A stretch of 64,000 nucleotides of DNA from positions 3,348,001-3,412,000 of the forward strand of contig NZ_BLJF01000001.1 of NCBI RefSeq assembly GCF_009932335.1, in the 5' to 3' direction. Positions within the stretch are counted from its first letter, which is position 1, and each line of letters begins with the position of its first letter. Below the pieces are notes generated by a model. The model saw nothing but the letters and a program-made list of their open reading frames with translations. It was not told the DNA's origin and did not search any database. Both the position numbers and the translations under genes were made by a program. The DNA comes from Pseudomonas asiatica. Its GTDB lineage: Bacteria; Pseudomonadota; Gammaproteobacteria; Pseudomonadales; Pseudomonadaceae. Below are positions 45,838 through 57,919 of the stretch, one piece after another.

Positions 45838-47118
45838 ATGCCTGAGCTGAACATATCCAAACTCCACTCGGACCCGCATCCGCTACCCCACGGCATCATG
45901 CAGACCAACCCGAGACCGATCTACTACATCGACGCCCGGGAACCCGGCCACTCGCAAACCGCCTTCGACAATAACGAAGACAACCCTCGGCAGCAGACCG
46001 AGGTCAAGTACATCCAGGCCGACGAAAATGTGCGAATCACCCTCGAACGCGCCTATCCATTGGGCCGGCGCTATCGCCGCAGCACCCCGAACAGCGAGTT
46101 GCTGGTCTTCAACGTGGCCCCGCGTGCGCTGCGCGCGAATGAACAGCAAAAGCGCGTACGTATCGCCCCGCGCGAATGCCTGCTGGAAGTTACCATCAAC
46201 GATGCGGTATTCATGGTCCCCGCGCATACCGCCCAAGCCATTGCCATTCGCCTCACCGATGGCAATCACCACGTGGTCATCGCCCCGGAGGTGAAGAAGA
46301 CGGTGCTGATCGACATGATAGGGACCGGCAACAGGATCGAGACCGGCGCAGGTATCGTCCACATCGACGCCCATACCGGCACGCACCAGATTGTGGTCGG
46401 TAGCGGCCCGGTACTCATCGACAAGGGCGACGCGGTTGTCAACGTCACGGGGCACCGCCTGCTTGGCCGCGAGTCCTCCAGGGTCGAGCTCTACCGCAAT
46501 GCCGAAAACGATGCACGACTGGCCCGGCCCGTGATGGACGAACATCAGGCCCTGGGCAATATCGGCGTGCAAGTGACGGGTAGCGACCAATTCAGGCAAG
46601 CGGCAGAGGACGCGCTGGAACTGCTGCGCAAACTACCCTGTGGCCAGGCGCTACTGGCGGCCCTGGATAAAAAGGCCGGGCAGTCCGGAGCCCCGATCAG
46701 CGTGATCGAAGCAGCCAGACACCAATTCACGACCTATACACCCAGCGACCACGAAGAAGATGAAGACGAAGGCCACTTCATCATCGACGAAAACCAGAGT
46801 AGCTGGGGATACAGCGGCGGCACACTGGCATACAACCCAGGCTGGTCGACCGCTGCGCAACTGCCACTGCTCGACCTGTACCGCTGCCTGTGCCAAGGTT
46901 GGAACTCGATGTCAGGCACCGTGTTTCCGGGCCAGACCGAGGTTCAAGGCAAAAACGGCGCCTATCCGGTGGACAACCTGCTGCTACAGAGCATCGGCTT
47001 GCCCACCGATTGCAGGTTCACATTCGGCGGCAGCACCGCCCTGAACACCAACCCACCCGCCTTCACTGAAAACGGGCTGCGTCAGGCGTTGCAACTGGAG
47101 CTGCGCACACAGCCGTGA
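45838..47118 (+). CDS. M91-peptidase-like (NleD/HopH1-like) protein lacking the HExxH motif
   Basis: ATG at 45838 has GGAG 6 bp upstream (426 aa); the longer open frame overlaps alaS antisense. Residues 1-110 are hydrophilic, and 110-240 have short beta-like segments (CLLEVTINDAVFMVPAHTAQA). Residues 285-426 resemble the M91 zinc-peptidase module: a Glu/Asp stretch, LAYNPGW, then LLDLYRCLCQGWNSMSGT, DNLLLQSIGLPTD and FTENGLRQALQLELRTQP. In M91 proteins, from memory, the central piece is H-E-x-x-H-x-W-N-x-M-x-G. Here R349-C-L-C-Q353 stands in its place, so zinc binding appears lost. It is an accessory gene between the house-keeping genes alaS and astE. Secretion signals are not evident. Family assignment is from memory only. 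Confidence 0.6.
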   Translation: MPELNISKLHSDPHPLPHGIMQTNPRPIYYIDAREPGHSQTAFDNNEDNPRQQTEVKYIQADENVRITLERAYPLGRRYRRSTPNSELLVFNVAPRALRANEQQKRVRIAPRECLLEVTINDAVFMVPAHTAQAIAIRLTDGNHHVVIAPEVKKTVLIDMIGTGNRIETGAGIVHIDAHTGTHQIVVGSGPVLIDKGDAVVNVTGHRLLGRESSRVELYRNAENDARLARPVMDEHQALGNIGVQVTGSDQFRQAAEDALELLRKLPCGQALLAALDKKAGQSGAPISVIEAARHQFTTYTPSDHEEDEDEGHFIIDENQSSWGYSGGTLAYNPGWSTAAQLPLLDLYRCLCQGWNSMSGTVFPGQTEVQGKNGAYPVDNLLLQSIGLPTDCRFTFGGSTALNTNPPAFTENGLRQALQLELRTQP

Positions 47119-47139
47119 ACCCAGGCTATCGGGGCCAGC

Positions 47140-48147
47140 TCAGCCTAATCGCTGGCCGGAGTCGGGAACGATCAGAATCCCCGCCCTGAGGCCATTCTTG
47201 ACCTTGGGGTTGGGGAAGATGATGCGCGCGCCCTCCTCCTCGACCACCCAACGCGTCTCGGCCAGGTCCTCGGCCAGCAAGTAGCCCTTGCTCAGCTCGG
47301 AGAAGTTCTCGATGTCTGCAGGCAGGTGCAGGTGGAAGCTGTCGCTGTGCTTGATGATCTCGCGGGAAACGCTGAACAGCTGCAGGCCATCCAGCGAACC
47401 TTCGCCTTCGGGCTCGGTGTTTTCGATGATGCTGATCAGCCGCTCCTCCAGCTTGTCGAGGTTGACCTCCTCGTTCTGGCCGAACGGGCGGGCCTTGCCC
47501 AACTCCAGGGTGAAGGCTTCTGCCTCCAACTGCTCATAGGTGAAGGCGCTGAAAGTGATGGAAGACTTGCTCTGCAACAACACCGCCTCCATGCCCGCCG
47601 CCGCCAGGCGTGCCAGCTCGCGACGGGAATGCTTGCGCCCCTCTTTATAAGGGTACAAGGCGAACTGCTCGATCTTCGAGCCGCGGATGGCGGTATGCAG
47701 GTCGTAGTGCAGGCGGCTGCGCCCCGCCTTGCTGAAGAACACCCGGGCGAACTGTTCCAGCTCGGCGGCACGCAATGCCTCGAAGCCACTGGACAGCTCG
47801 TGGCGGCCGTTGAACAGGCGGTTGATGTCCTGCTCGATGAAGCGCTCGCCCTTGCGGATCGCTGCGGGGTTGCCAAACAGGAAAAGCACCCGGGCCTTGG
47901 GTTTGATCTTGCCGTTGGCCACGCCATGCAGCAGCCGCTCGAGCAACTCGATCGGTGCCGTTTCGTTGCCGTGGATGCCGGCGGACAGCAGCAGGTCCAG
48001 CCCGCAATCCTCGTTTTCGGCCGGGCGCACTTCGAGCGCGCCCTCCCCCAGCCAGCGCAAACGCGCGCCCTTGGGTGTCACTTGGGTCTTCTCGGCCGGT
48101 TCGTGATCGGTGAGGGTCAGCTCAAGCAATTTGCCAAGGGCGAGCAT
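47140..48147 (-). CDS. astE: succinylglutamate desuccinylase
   Basis: AstE cleaves N-succinylglutamate to glutamate and succinate, the last step of the AST pathway. ATG at 48147 ([20 protein letters not shown], 335 aa) has AAGGAAG upstream. The zinc site is [15 protein letters not shown] (H and E) near residue 65 and [11 protein letters not shown] near residue 155, typical of this carboxypeptidase-like family. It ends the leftward aru operon and converges with the M91-like gene 21 bp away. Confidence 0.96.
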   Translation of the reverse strand: MLALGKLLELTLTDHEPAEKTQVTPKGARLRWLGEGALEVRPAENEDCGLDLLLSAGIHGNETAPIELLERLLHGVANGKIKPKARVLFLFGNPAAIRKGERFIEQDINRLFNGRHELSSGFEALRAAELEQFARVFFSKAGRSRLHYDLHTAIRGSKIEQFALYPYKEGRKHSRRELARLAAAGMEAVLLQSKSSITFSAFTYEQLEAEAFTLELGKARPFGQNEEVNLDKLEERLISIIENTEPEGEGSLDGLQLFSVSREIIKHSDSFHLHLPADIENFSELSKGYLLAEDLAETRWVVEEEGARIIFPNPKVKNGLRAGILIVPDSGQRLG

Positions 48148-48157
48148 AGGTACTTCC

Positions 48158-48448
48158 TTAGTGGTGGTGGCCGCAATCGGGGCCATGGACGTGATCGTCG
48201 TCTTCGCCGACCTCCGCCGGTTCCATTTCCAGCTGCAGGCTGACCAGGTTGGTGGCCATCGGGCGCAGCAGCAGGTTGGCGTACTCGGTGTCGTCTTCCT
48301 CGACATCCACGCCGATCAGCAGCTGGCCACGACCATCCTGCTGAATCCACACTTCCTTGCCTTGCCAGACAACGGCAAAGCGGGTGCAGGAAGTTTCCAG
48401 CTGAGTGCCGTCTTCATCTTCCAGGATAAGGCGCAGGGCGTCGGTCAT
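48158..48448 (-). CDS. small protein with His-rich C-terminus in the aru operon
   Basis: The 96-aa acidic protein ([20 protein letters not shown]) has no signal peptide. It ends [17 protein letters not shown], a cluster of His, Asp and Cys that can bind a metal ion. It sits 10 bp before astE and 14 bp after astB on the same strand, and AGAGAG precedes the ATG. I recall it only as a conserved hypothetical (sometimes mislabelled topoisomerase II) in pseudomonads. A role in supplying or sensing zinc for AstE is a guess from position. Confidence 0.75.
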   Translation of the reverse strand: MTDALRLILEDEDGTQLETSCTRFAVVWQGKEVWIQQDGRGQLLIGVDVEEDDTEYANLLLRPMATNLVSLQLEMEPAEVGEDDDHVHGPDCGHHH

Positions 48449-48462
48449 TGCAAAGTCTCTCT

Positions 48463-49812
48463 TCAAGGTTGGCGTTGGAACGGATACACCGAGCCCAACT
48501 TCAGGATCTGGGTCAATTCGTCCAGTGCCGTACGGCATTCCACCAGCAATTGCGGGTCGGCCAGGTCCGCCTCGCCAAGGCGATCGCGGTAATGCTTGTC
48601 GACCCACTGCAACAGGGTGTCGTACAGCGAGGCGGTCATGATAACGCCTTGGTTGACCGCTGCCAGTTCCGTTTCCTTCAACGCCACGCGCAAACGCAGG
48701 CAAGCCGGCCCACCGCCGTTCTGCATGCTCTGCTTGAGGTCGAACACTTTCACCTCCCGCACCGGGCCGCCCTGGCTGGTCAACTGGCCCAGATAGGCCC
48801 AGACCCGCTCGTTGTTGCGGCACTCTTCCGGCACCACCAGCAGCATGGAGCCGTCGTCGCGGCTGAGCAACTGGCTGTTGAACAGGTATGAACGCACTGC
48901 GTCCTCTACCGTCACCGCCGCCCGCGGCACGCAGATGGCCTGGAAGTTGCCACCCTTGCTGGCCAGTTTAGCTCGCAGCTGGCCAAGTACCGCGTCCGTC
49001 TCAAGGAAAGCGTCCTCGTGGTAGAACAGCACCTCGCCGTTGCCCACCGCAATCACATCGTTGTGGAACACGCCCTGGTCGATCACCGCCGGGTTCTGTT
49101 GAGCGTAGACCACGCCGTCATCGCCCAGACCATGCAGCCGGGCCACGGCCTGGGAGGCTTCCAGGGTCTGCCGGGCCGGGTACTTCTGCGGCGCCGGGTA
49201 GCGGCTGTCGAAGGCGCTGCGGCCGTAGACGAAGAACTCCACGCCGGCCTCGCCATAGGTACGGCAGAAGCGCGTGTGGTTGGCCGCCCCCTCGTCACCG
49301 AACTGTGCCACGGCAGGCAGTGCCGCGTGGTGGGCAAAGTGCTTGTCGTTGCTGAACATGGCCCCCAGCACGCGGCTGGTGGTCGGGTGCTCGATGCTGC
49401 GGTGGTACTTGCAGTTGAGGTTGGCAGCAGTGAAATGCACGCGGCCATCGGCAGTGTCGGCACTGGGGCTGACCGTGGCGGCGTTGGCCACCCACATGCT
49501 CGAAGCCGAGCAACTGGCCACCAGCAATGGCATGGCCTCCTTGGCGGCACGCTGGATCACTTCGGCATCGCTGCCGCTGAAGCCCAGGCGGCGCAGTGCA
49601 GCCACGTCCGGGCGCTCCTGCGGCGCCAGCACGCCCTGCTTGAAGCCCATGTCGGCCAGCGCTTTCATCTTCGCCAGGCCCTGGCGCGCGGCTTCGCGCG
49701 GGTTGGAACCCTGCTGGCTGTTGCTCTGCGAAGCCACGTTGCCGTAGGACAGGCCGCCATAGTTGTGGGTAGGCCCCACCAGGCCATCAAAATTCACTTC
49801 GTAGGATTTCAT
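48463..49812 (-). CDS. astB: N-succinylarginine dihydrolase
   Basis: AstB converts N2-succinylarginine to N2-succinylornithine, CO2 and ammonia. The 449-aa protein begins [20 protein letters not shown], the family start, and includes [14 protein letters not shown] with the catalytic Cys. It also has MFVDLRQSMQ-like [11 protein letters not shown] and the guanidine-binding [13 protein letters not shown] block. It lies between astD and the small His-rich gene. Confidence 0.97.
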   Translation of the reverse strand: MKSYEVNFDGLVGPTHNYGGLSYGNVASQSNSQQGSNPREAARQGLAKMKALADMGFKQGVLAPQERPDVAALRRLGFSGSDAEVIQRAAKEAMPLLVASCSASSMWVANAATVSPSADTADGRVHFTAANLNCKYHRSIEHPTTSRVLGAMFSNDKHFAHHAALPAVAQFGDEGAANHTRFCRTYGEAGVEFFVYGRSAFDSRYPAPQKYPARQTLEASQAVARLHGLGDDGVVYAQQNPAVIDQGVFHNDVIAVGNGEVLFYHEDAFLETDAVLGQLRAKLASKGGNFQAICVPRAAVTVEDAVRSYLFNSQLLSRDDGSMLLVVPEECRNNERVWAYLGQLTSQGGPVREVKVFDLKQSMQNGGGPACLRLRVALKETELAAVNQGVIMTASLYDTLLQWVDKHYRDRLGEADLADPQLLVECRTALDELTQILKLGSVYPFQRQP

Positions 49813-49835
49813 CGGCTAGGCTCCGTGACCTGTTG

Positions 49836-51299
<1,464 letters not shown>

Positions 51300-52328
51300 T
51301 TACTGGGCCTCCCGGCTTGCCGACAGCGGCACGGCGCGCACGTTGTCGCCGGCGCCCATGCGCAGGCGTTTGGCGGTCAAGGGGTCGACCACCAGGGTAC
51401 CGGCAGCCAGCCGCGCAGGTGCGGCCGTGATGCGGCAGTCGTCGCGCTTGCGGTTGTGGATGATGTAAGGCGTCGCGTCATCGCCCGGCGTGCCCACCGC
51501 CAGCACCAGGGTCTGGCTCTCGCGCACGGCGCGGATCCTGGAGGTGTCGCACTCGATGGCGGGGCCGGCGTCGAAGATGTCGACGTAGCCCTGGTAGTTG
51601 AAGCCTTCCTGCTTGAGCATGGCCAGCGCCGGCTCGGTGTCCTTGTGCACGCGGCCGATCACGTTGCGCGCCGCCTCGGACAGGAAGCAGGTGTACAGCG
51701 GGAACTTCGGCATGAGTTCGGCAATGAACGACTTGTTGCCCACGCCGGTGAGGTAGTCGGCCTGGCTGAACTCCATCTTGAAGAAGTGCCGGCCCAGGCT
51801 TTCCCAGAACGGCGAGCGGCCCTGCTCGTCGGACATGCCGCGCATTTCGGCGATGATCTTCTTGCCGAACAGCTCGGGGAACTCGGCGATGAACAGCATG
51901 CGCGCCCGCGACAGCAGGCGGCCGTTGAGGCCGGAGCGGTAGTCGCTGCGCAGGAACAGCGAGCACAGCTCGGAGTTGCCGGTCAGGTCGTTGGCCAGGA
52001 ACAAGGTGGGGATTTCGCGGTAAATCTTCAGCTCCTGCGAGGCGCTGACGGTCAGCCCGACCCGATAGTTGTACCAGGGCTCGCGCAGGCCGACGGCACC
52101 GGCGATGGCACTGATGCCCACCACCATGCCTTCGTCGTTTTCCAGCACGAACAGGTAGTCGGTGTCGCCACGCTCGGCTTCGCCGCGGAAGCTCTTCTCC
52201 GCCCAGCCAACGCGATGCCCCAGGCGCTCTTCGTTGGCCGGCAGCGTGGTCAGCCCGGTGGTACCGGTGCTGCGTGCCAATTCGATCAACGCAGGCAAAT
52301 CGCTGCTGCGTACAGGACGAACGATCAT
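51300..52328 (-). CDS. aruG: arginine N-succinyltransferase subunit beta
   Basis: Arginine N-succinyltransferase of pseudomonads has two homologous subunits, AruF and AruG (known). This 342-aa protein MIVRPVRSSDLPALIELAR has the AstA fold with TTGLTTLPANEERLG, YRVGLTVSASQELKIY, FLANDLTGNSELCSLFL and EMRGMSDEQGRSPFW. It lies 78 bp after aruF and touches astD. Confidence 0.96.
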   Translation of the reverse strand: MIVRPVRSSDLPALIELARSTGTTGLTTLPANEERLGHRVGWAEKSFRGEAERGDTDYLFVLENDEGMVVGISAIAGAVGLREPWYNYRVGLTVSASQELKIYREIPTLFLANDLTGNSELCSLFLRSDYRSGLNGRLLSRARMLFIAEFPELFGKKIIAEMRGMSDEQGRSPFWESLGRHFFKMEFSQADYLTGVGNKSFIAELMPKFPLYTCFLSEAARNVIGRVHKDTEPALAMLKQEGFNYQGYVDIFDAGPAIECDTSRIRAVRESQTLVLAVGTPGDDATPYIIHNRKRDDCRITAAPARLAAGTLVVDPLTAKRLRMGAGDNVRAVPLSASREAQ

Positions 52329-52406
52329 GCTATCTCCTTTTGCGGCGGCGGCGGCCGGCGCGAAACTCTTCTAACGCATCAATCCCGAAACGTCTGTTGC
52401 CAGACC

Positions 52407-53426
52407 TCAGACCGCAACCAGGCGCACGCTGGCACCCTCGCCCACCCCCAGCGCCTCGGCGGCTGCCGGGCTCAGGCTGACCGGCTTGCCGGGCACCCAG
52501 TCCAGGTCCAGCAGCACCGCGCGGTAGTCCTGCAACTGGCCGTTGCACACCAGGTACGGGCGCCCGCCCTTGACCGGGGCTTCCTCGAGCCTCACCGGCA
52601 CAACCCGGCTCTGGGCGATCGAGCGGATACCCGAGGTACGCGCATGCAGGGTCGGGCCACCGTCGAAGATGTCGATGTAGTGCTCGGTCTCGAAGCCTTC
52701 GCGCATGAGGATGTCGAAGGTAATCTGCGCCCGCGGGTGCACCTGGCCCATGGCTTCCTGAGCCAGGTCAGGCAGCAGCGGCACGTAGATCGGGTAGTGC
52801 GGCATCAGTTCGGCGAGGAAGGTGCGGCTCTTCAGGCCGCACAGGCGCTCGGCGTCGGCGTAGTTGAGGTCGAAGAAGTTGCGACCGATGGCATCCCAGA
52901 ACGGCGATTCGCCCTGCTCGTCGCTGTAGCCGACGATCTCGGTCACCACCGAGTCGGCGAAACGCTCCGGGTGAGCGGCCATGAACAGCAGGCGGCCACG
53001 CGAATTGAGCTCGGCCCAGCCACTGTTCACCAGTTCCGGCAGCACATAGAAGCTGGTCAGCAGGCTGTTGCCGGTCAGGTCATGGCACAGCGACAGCACA
53101 TGGATCTTGTTGTGGATCTTCAGCTCGCGCGAGGCGTGCACGAAGGTCTCGTTACGAAAGCTGTAGAACGGCTCGGAGTAGCCCGCTGAAGCGACGATGG
53201 CCGAGCAACCGGCCAGCTTGCCGGTTTCGCTGTCCTCGAGCACGAAGAAGTAGCTTTCTTCACCGTTGAAGCTGACCTCGGCGGCGAAGGAAGTCTCGGA
53301 TGCGGCGATCTTGTCGCCCAGGCGAGCGGTGTCGTCCGGCAGCGAGGTGACACCAATGGGGCTGTCTGCAGCCATGCGCTGCACTTCGTTCAGATCAGCC
53401 ATTTGCGCGGGGCGCATCACCAGCAT
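52407..53426 (-). CDS. aruF: arginine/ornithine N-succinyltransferase subunit alpha
   Basis: ATG at 53426 (MLVMRPAQMADLNEVQRMAA, 339 aa) has AAAGGAG 9 bp upstream; the open frame before it is unsupported. It is homologous to AruG, with ADSPIGVTSLPDDTARLG, FVHASRELKIHNKIHVLSL, CHDLTGNSLLTSFY and EIVGYSDEQGESPFW. Together they transfer succinyl from succinyl-CoA to arginine, the first committed AST step. Confidence 0.96.
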   Translation of the reverse strand: MLVMRPAQMADLNEVQRMAADSPIGVTSLPDDTARLGDKIAASETSFAAEVSFNGEESYFFVLEDSETGKLAGCSAIVASAGYSEPFYSFRNETFVHASRELKIHNKIHVLSLCHDLTGNSLLTSFYVLPELVNSGWAELNSRGRLLFMAAHPERFADSVVTEIVGYSDEQGESPFWDAIGRNFFDLNYADAERLCGLKSRTFLAELMPHYPIYVPLLPDLAQEAMGQVHPRAQITFDILMREGFETEHYIDIFDGGPTLHARTSGIRSIAQSRVVPVRLEEAPVKGGRPYLVCNGQLQDYRAVLLDLDWVPGKPVSLSPAAAEALGVGEGASVRLVAV

Positions 53427-53573
53427 GGTGTCACTCCTTTGGAATACGGGCCGCTCACGGCGGCACGGAAAAACGGCAGATGCACTGGCACCTGCACTGG
53501 GATCGGGTATCACCGGCCCGGTACAGACTCGGGCTGAGCCTGCACCGTGGCCGGCAAAGGGACCGCGGGCGGA

Positions 53574-54939
<1,366 letters not shown>

Positions 54940-55042
54940 AACACTGTCGCAATCGCGCAGTGTACGGGAGAGAGGGGGGCTGGGTGAACGGGTGTACACG
55001 AAGGTTTGTGAGGGGCCAGGGAGGTTCGGCGAAACGGGGGCG

Positions 55043-55304
55043 GCGCCTGTGAGACCGAGCGCCGCCCGCGCGGCGCTTCGCGGGACAAGCCCGCTCCCAC
55101 ATTTGTTGCAACGTGGCCATGCCTGTGGGAAAGGCGTTGCCAGCTTTGGCGGAGAGTTTGAGACTGGCGAGACGGCGGTAGCGCCAGCCGGGAAATCGCG
55201 TCAAGGCAACAAGGCTGACAACAATGGCCTGACAGGTTCGGCACGTTGCAACAAATGTGGGAGCGGGCTTGTCCCGCGAAGCGCCGCGTGGGCGGCGCTC
55301 GATT
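55043..55304. repeat. 262-bp repeat element with REP-like inverted ends, copy B
   Basis: It has the same orientation and length as the copy at 20220-20481, with about 17 mismatches and no gaps by eye. It lies between argR and the aruC operator. Ends are the same inverted arms with GCGGCGCTTCGCGGGACAAG. Together with the ArgR half-sites it accounts for most of the 560-bp gap between argR and aruC. Confidence 0.87.
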
Positions 55305-55354
55305 TCCGCCGCACCATCAAACCCAAGGCATACGCCCCAAACCCCCTCGAAATA

Positions 55355-56335
55355 TCAGCCTTTTTCGGCAGGCGCCGAGCTCAGTTCGAACGGGCTGCTG
55401 CTACGCCGCTGGTTGCGATCCTCCCGCGGCGTTGCGCCAAAGAAGTTGCGGTAGGCGCTGGAAAAATGCGGCCCCGAGGAGAAGCCGCAGGACAGCCCGA
55501 TCTGGATGATCGACTTGCTGGTCTGCATCAGCATCTGCCGCGCCTTGTTCAGCCGCAGCTCCAGGTAATACTGGCTCGGCACACGGTTCAGGTACTGCTT
55601 GAAGATGCGCTCCAGCTGCCGGCGCGACACGCACACGTGCTGGGCAATTTCGTCGGTGGTCAGCGGCTCTTCGATGTTGGCTTCCATCAGCAGCACCGCC
55701 TGGGTCAGCTTGGGGTGGCTGGAGCCCAGGCGGTTCTGCAGCGGAATACGCTGGCGCTCGCCACCCTCGCGAATGCGCTCGACCACCAGTTCCTCCGACA
55801 CCGCCCCGGCCAGCTCCGCCCCGTGATCACGGGCCAACACTGCCAGCAGCAGGTCGGTCACGACCATGCCGCCACAAGCGGTCAGGCGATCGCGGTCCCA
55901 GTCGAACAGGTGACTGGTGGCGATAACCTTGGGGAAGCGCTCGGCAAAATCATCCTGCCAGCGCCAGTGCACCGCAGCCCGGTAACCGTCGAGCAGGCCC
56001 AGCATCGCCAGAGGGTAGACCCCGGCCGACAGGCCGCCAATCATGCAGCCACTGCGCGCCAACTGCTTGAGCGCCGTAGACAACGCAGCCCCCACCGCCG
56101 GCGGCTGCTCGTCAGCCAACAGGAACAGCTTGTGACACCCCTCCAGGCGACCGTTCCACGGCTCGCCCGGCAAACGCCAGCTACCCTCTTGCGCCGGCTC
56201 CGCCTGCAGAAAGACCAGATCGTAGACCACCTCCGGGTGCACCCGCTGCGCCACCTGCAACACTTCCTCGGCCAGCGCCAGGGTCAAGGGCCGGGTGCTG
56301 GGCCAAATGAGAAAACCGATTCGCTGGGTGGTCAT
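55355..56335 (-). CDS. argR: AraC-family arginine regulator ArgR
   Basis: In pseudomonads ArgR is an AraC-type protein, not the E. coli hexamer (known). The 326-aa product MTTQRIGFLIWPSTRPLTLA has an N-terminal DJ-1/PfpI (GATase1)-like domain (residues about 5-190) with GGLSAGVYPLAM and a C-terminal AraC HTH pair (about 215-310). The HTH part has TTDEIAQHVCVSRRQLERIF and KSIIQIGLSCGFSSGPHFS. It lies 98 bp downstream of aotP, so it probably belongs to the aotJQMP-argR transcript. Confidence 0.95.
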   Translation of the reverse strand: MTTQRIGFLIWPSTRPLTLALAEEVLQVAQRVHPEVVYDLVFLQAEPAQEGSWRLPGEPWNGRLEGCHKLFLLADEQPPAVGAALSTALKQLARSGCMIGGLSAGVYPLAMLGLLDGYRAAVHWRWQDDFAERFPKVIATSHLFDWDRDRLTACGGMVVTDLLLAVLARDHGAELAGAVSEELVVERIREGGERQRIPLQNRLGSSHPKLTQAVLLMEANIEEPLTTDEIAQHVCVSRRQLERIFKQYLNRVPSQYYLELRLNKARQMLMQTSKSIIQIGLSCGFSSGPHFSSAYRNFFGATPREDRNQRRSSSPFELSSAPAEKG

Positions 56336-56433
56336 AGGGTGCGGTCCGAAACCTGAGGTCGTTCGAGTCTGTGCGCCGGGTCAGGCTGCGCTCGCCGCGC
56401 AGCATGCCCTATTCTGGTGCAAAAATGCAGCTT

Positions 56434-57198
56434 TTACTTCAGGCTGCCGGAGAGGAACTGCTTCAGGCGCTCCGACTGCGGGTTGGCCAGCACTTCGCGC
56501 GGGCAGCCGGTTTCTTCCACCAGGCCCTTGTGCAGGAACACCAGCTGGTTGGAAACCTCACGGGCAAAGCCCATTTCGTGGGTCACCACCACCATGGTGC
56601 GGCCTTCCTGGGCCAGCGACTGCATCACCTTGAGCACATCGCCCACCAGTTCCGGGTCCAGCGCCGAGGTCGGCTCGTCGAACAGCATGACCTCCGGCTC
56701 CATGGCCAGCGCCCGGGCAATTGCCACACGCTGCTGCTCGCCGCCGGACATGTGCCCCGGGAAGGCGTCCTTGCGGTGGGCGACTCCGACCTTGGCCAGG
56801 TAGTGCTCGGCCTTTTCCAGGGCTTCCTTGCGGTTCACGCCCAGCACATGCACCGGCGCTTCGATGATGTTTTCCAGCGCGGTCATGTGCGACCACAGGT
56901 TGAAGTGCTGGAAAACCATCGACAGGCGCGAGCGCATGCGCTGCAGCTGACGCGGGTCGGCTGCCTTGAGCGCACCATCCTTGCCCGGTACCAGCTTCAA
57001 CTCTTCGTTGTTGAGCAGGATCTTGCCGGCGTGCGGTTGCTCCAGCAGGTTGATGCAGCGCAGGAAGGTCGACTTGCCCGAACCGCTGGAGCCGATGATG
57101 CTGATGACATCGCCTGCCTTGGCCGACAGGGACACGCCCTTGAGCACTTCATGGCTGCCGTAGCGCTTGTGCAGGTCTTGGACTTCGAGTTTGTACAT
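56434..57198 (-). CDS. aotP: arginine/ornithine ABC transporter ATP-binding protein
   Basis: ATG at 57198 gives MYKLEVQDLHKRYGSHEVLK (254 aa), the usual beginning of HisP-type ATPases. Walker A is IGSSGSGKST, the signature is MSGGEQQRVAIARAL, and Walker B is VMLFDEPTSALD. It powers arginine/ornithine uptake. It is 22 bp after aotM; no aotO gene intervenes before argR. Confidence 0.96.
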   Translation of the reverse strand: MYKLEVQDLHKRYGSHEVLKGVSLSAKAGDVISIIGSSGSGKSTFLRCINLLEQPHAGKILLNNEELKLVPGKDGALKAADPRQLQRMRSRLSMVFQHFNLWSHMTALENIIEAPVHVLGVNRKEALEKAEHYLAKVGVAHRKDAFPGHMSGGEQQRVAIARALAMEPEVMLFDEPTSALDPELVGDVLKVMQSLAQEGRTMVVVTHEMGFAREVSNQLVFLHKGLVEETGCPREVLANPQSERLKQFLSGSLK

Positions 57199-57220
57199 GC
57201 TGTCGATTCTCACAAAGCGG

Positions 57221-57919
57221 TCAGTGCTTGCGCGGCGCCAGGTAGCCGAGCCAGCGGCGTTCGGCCATCTTGAACAGGCGCACCAGGATGAAGGTCAGGC
57301 ACAGGTAGAACACGCCCGCCGTGATATAGGCCTCGAAAGGCAGGTAGTACTGGGCATTGACCGTGCGCGCAGCGCCAGTGATGTCGATCAGGGTAACGAT
57401 CGACGCCAGGCTGGTGGTCTGCAGCATCATGATCACTTCGTTGCTGTACTGCGGCAGCGCCCGGCGCAGGGCCGACGGCAGCAGGATGCGCCGGTACATC
57501 TTCATGCGCGACATGCCCATGGCCTTGGCCGCCTCGATTTCGCCATGCGGCGTGGCCTTGAGGCTGCCGGCGATGATTTCGGCGGTGTAGGCACTGGTGT
57601 TGATGCCGAACGCCAGGCAGGCGCAGAAGGTAGCGCTGGACAACAGCGGCCACAGGAAGCTTTCGCGCACCGCCTCGAACTGCGCCAGGCCGTAGTAGAT
57701 CAGGAACAGCTGCACCAGCATCGGCGTGCCGCGGATCACGTAGGTGTAAAGCCACGCCACGAGATTGACCGCTGGCTGCTTGGACACCCGCATCAGGCCC
57801 AGCGGAATGGCCGCCAGCAGCCCGAAGAACAGCGAAATCGCCAGCAGCTTGAGGGTGGTCAGCAGGCCGCCGAAATACATCGGCAGTGCCTCCCAGACGA
57901 CGTTGTAGTCGAAGATCAT
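57221..57919 (-). CDS. aotM: arginine/ornithine ABC transporter permease
   Basis: The 232-aa HisM-type permease has about five membrane helices. It has the EAA loop EIEAAKAMGMSRMKMYRRILLP near residue 128, which contacts the ATPase, and YVIRGTPMLVQLFLIYYG near residue 60. It overlaps aotQ by 4 bp. Confidence 0.95.
   Translation of the reverse strand: MIFDYNVVWEALPMYFGGLLTTLKLLAISLFFGLLAAIPLGLMRVSKQPAVNLVAWLYTYVIRGTPMLVQLFLIYYGLAQFEAVRESFLWPLLSSATFCACLAFGINTSAYTAEIIAGSLKATPHGEIEAAKAMGMSRMKMYRRILLPSALRRALPQYSNEVIMMLQTTSLASIVTLIDITGAARTVNAQYYLPFEAYITAGVFYLCLTFILVRLFKMAERRWLGYLAPRKH

Noticed and set aside
47133..47158. Hairpin GGCCAGC...GCTGGCC at the astE stop as terminator
   Set aside because: The stem is short, overlaps coding sequence and lacks a T-run on either strand.
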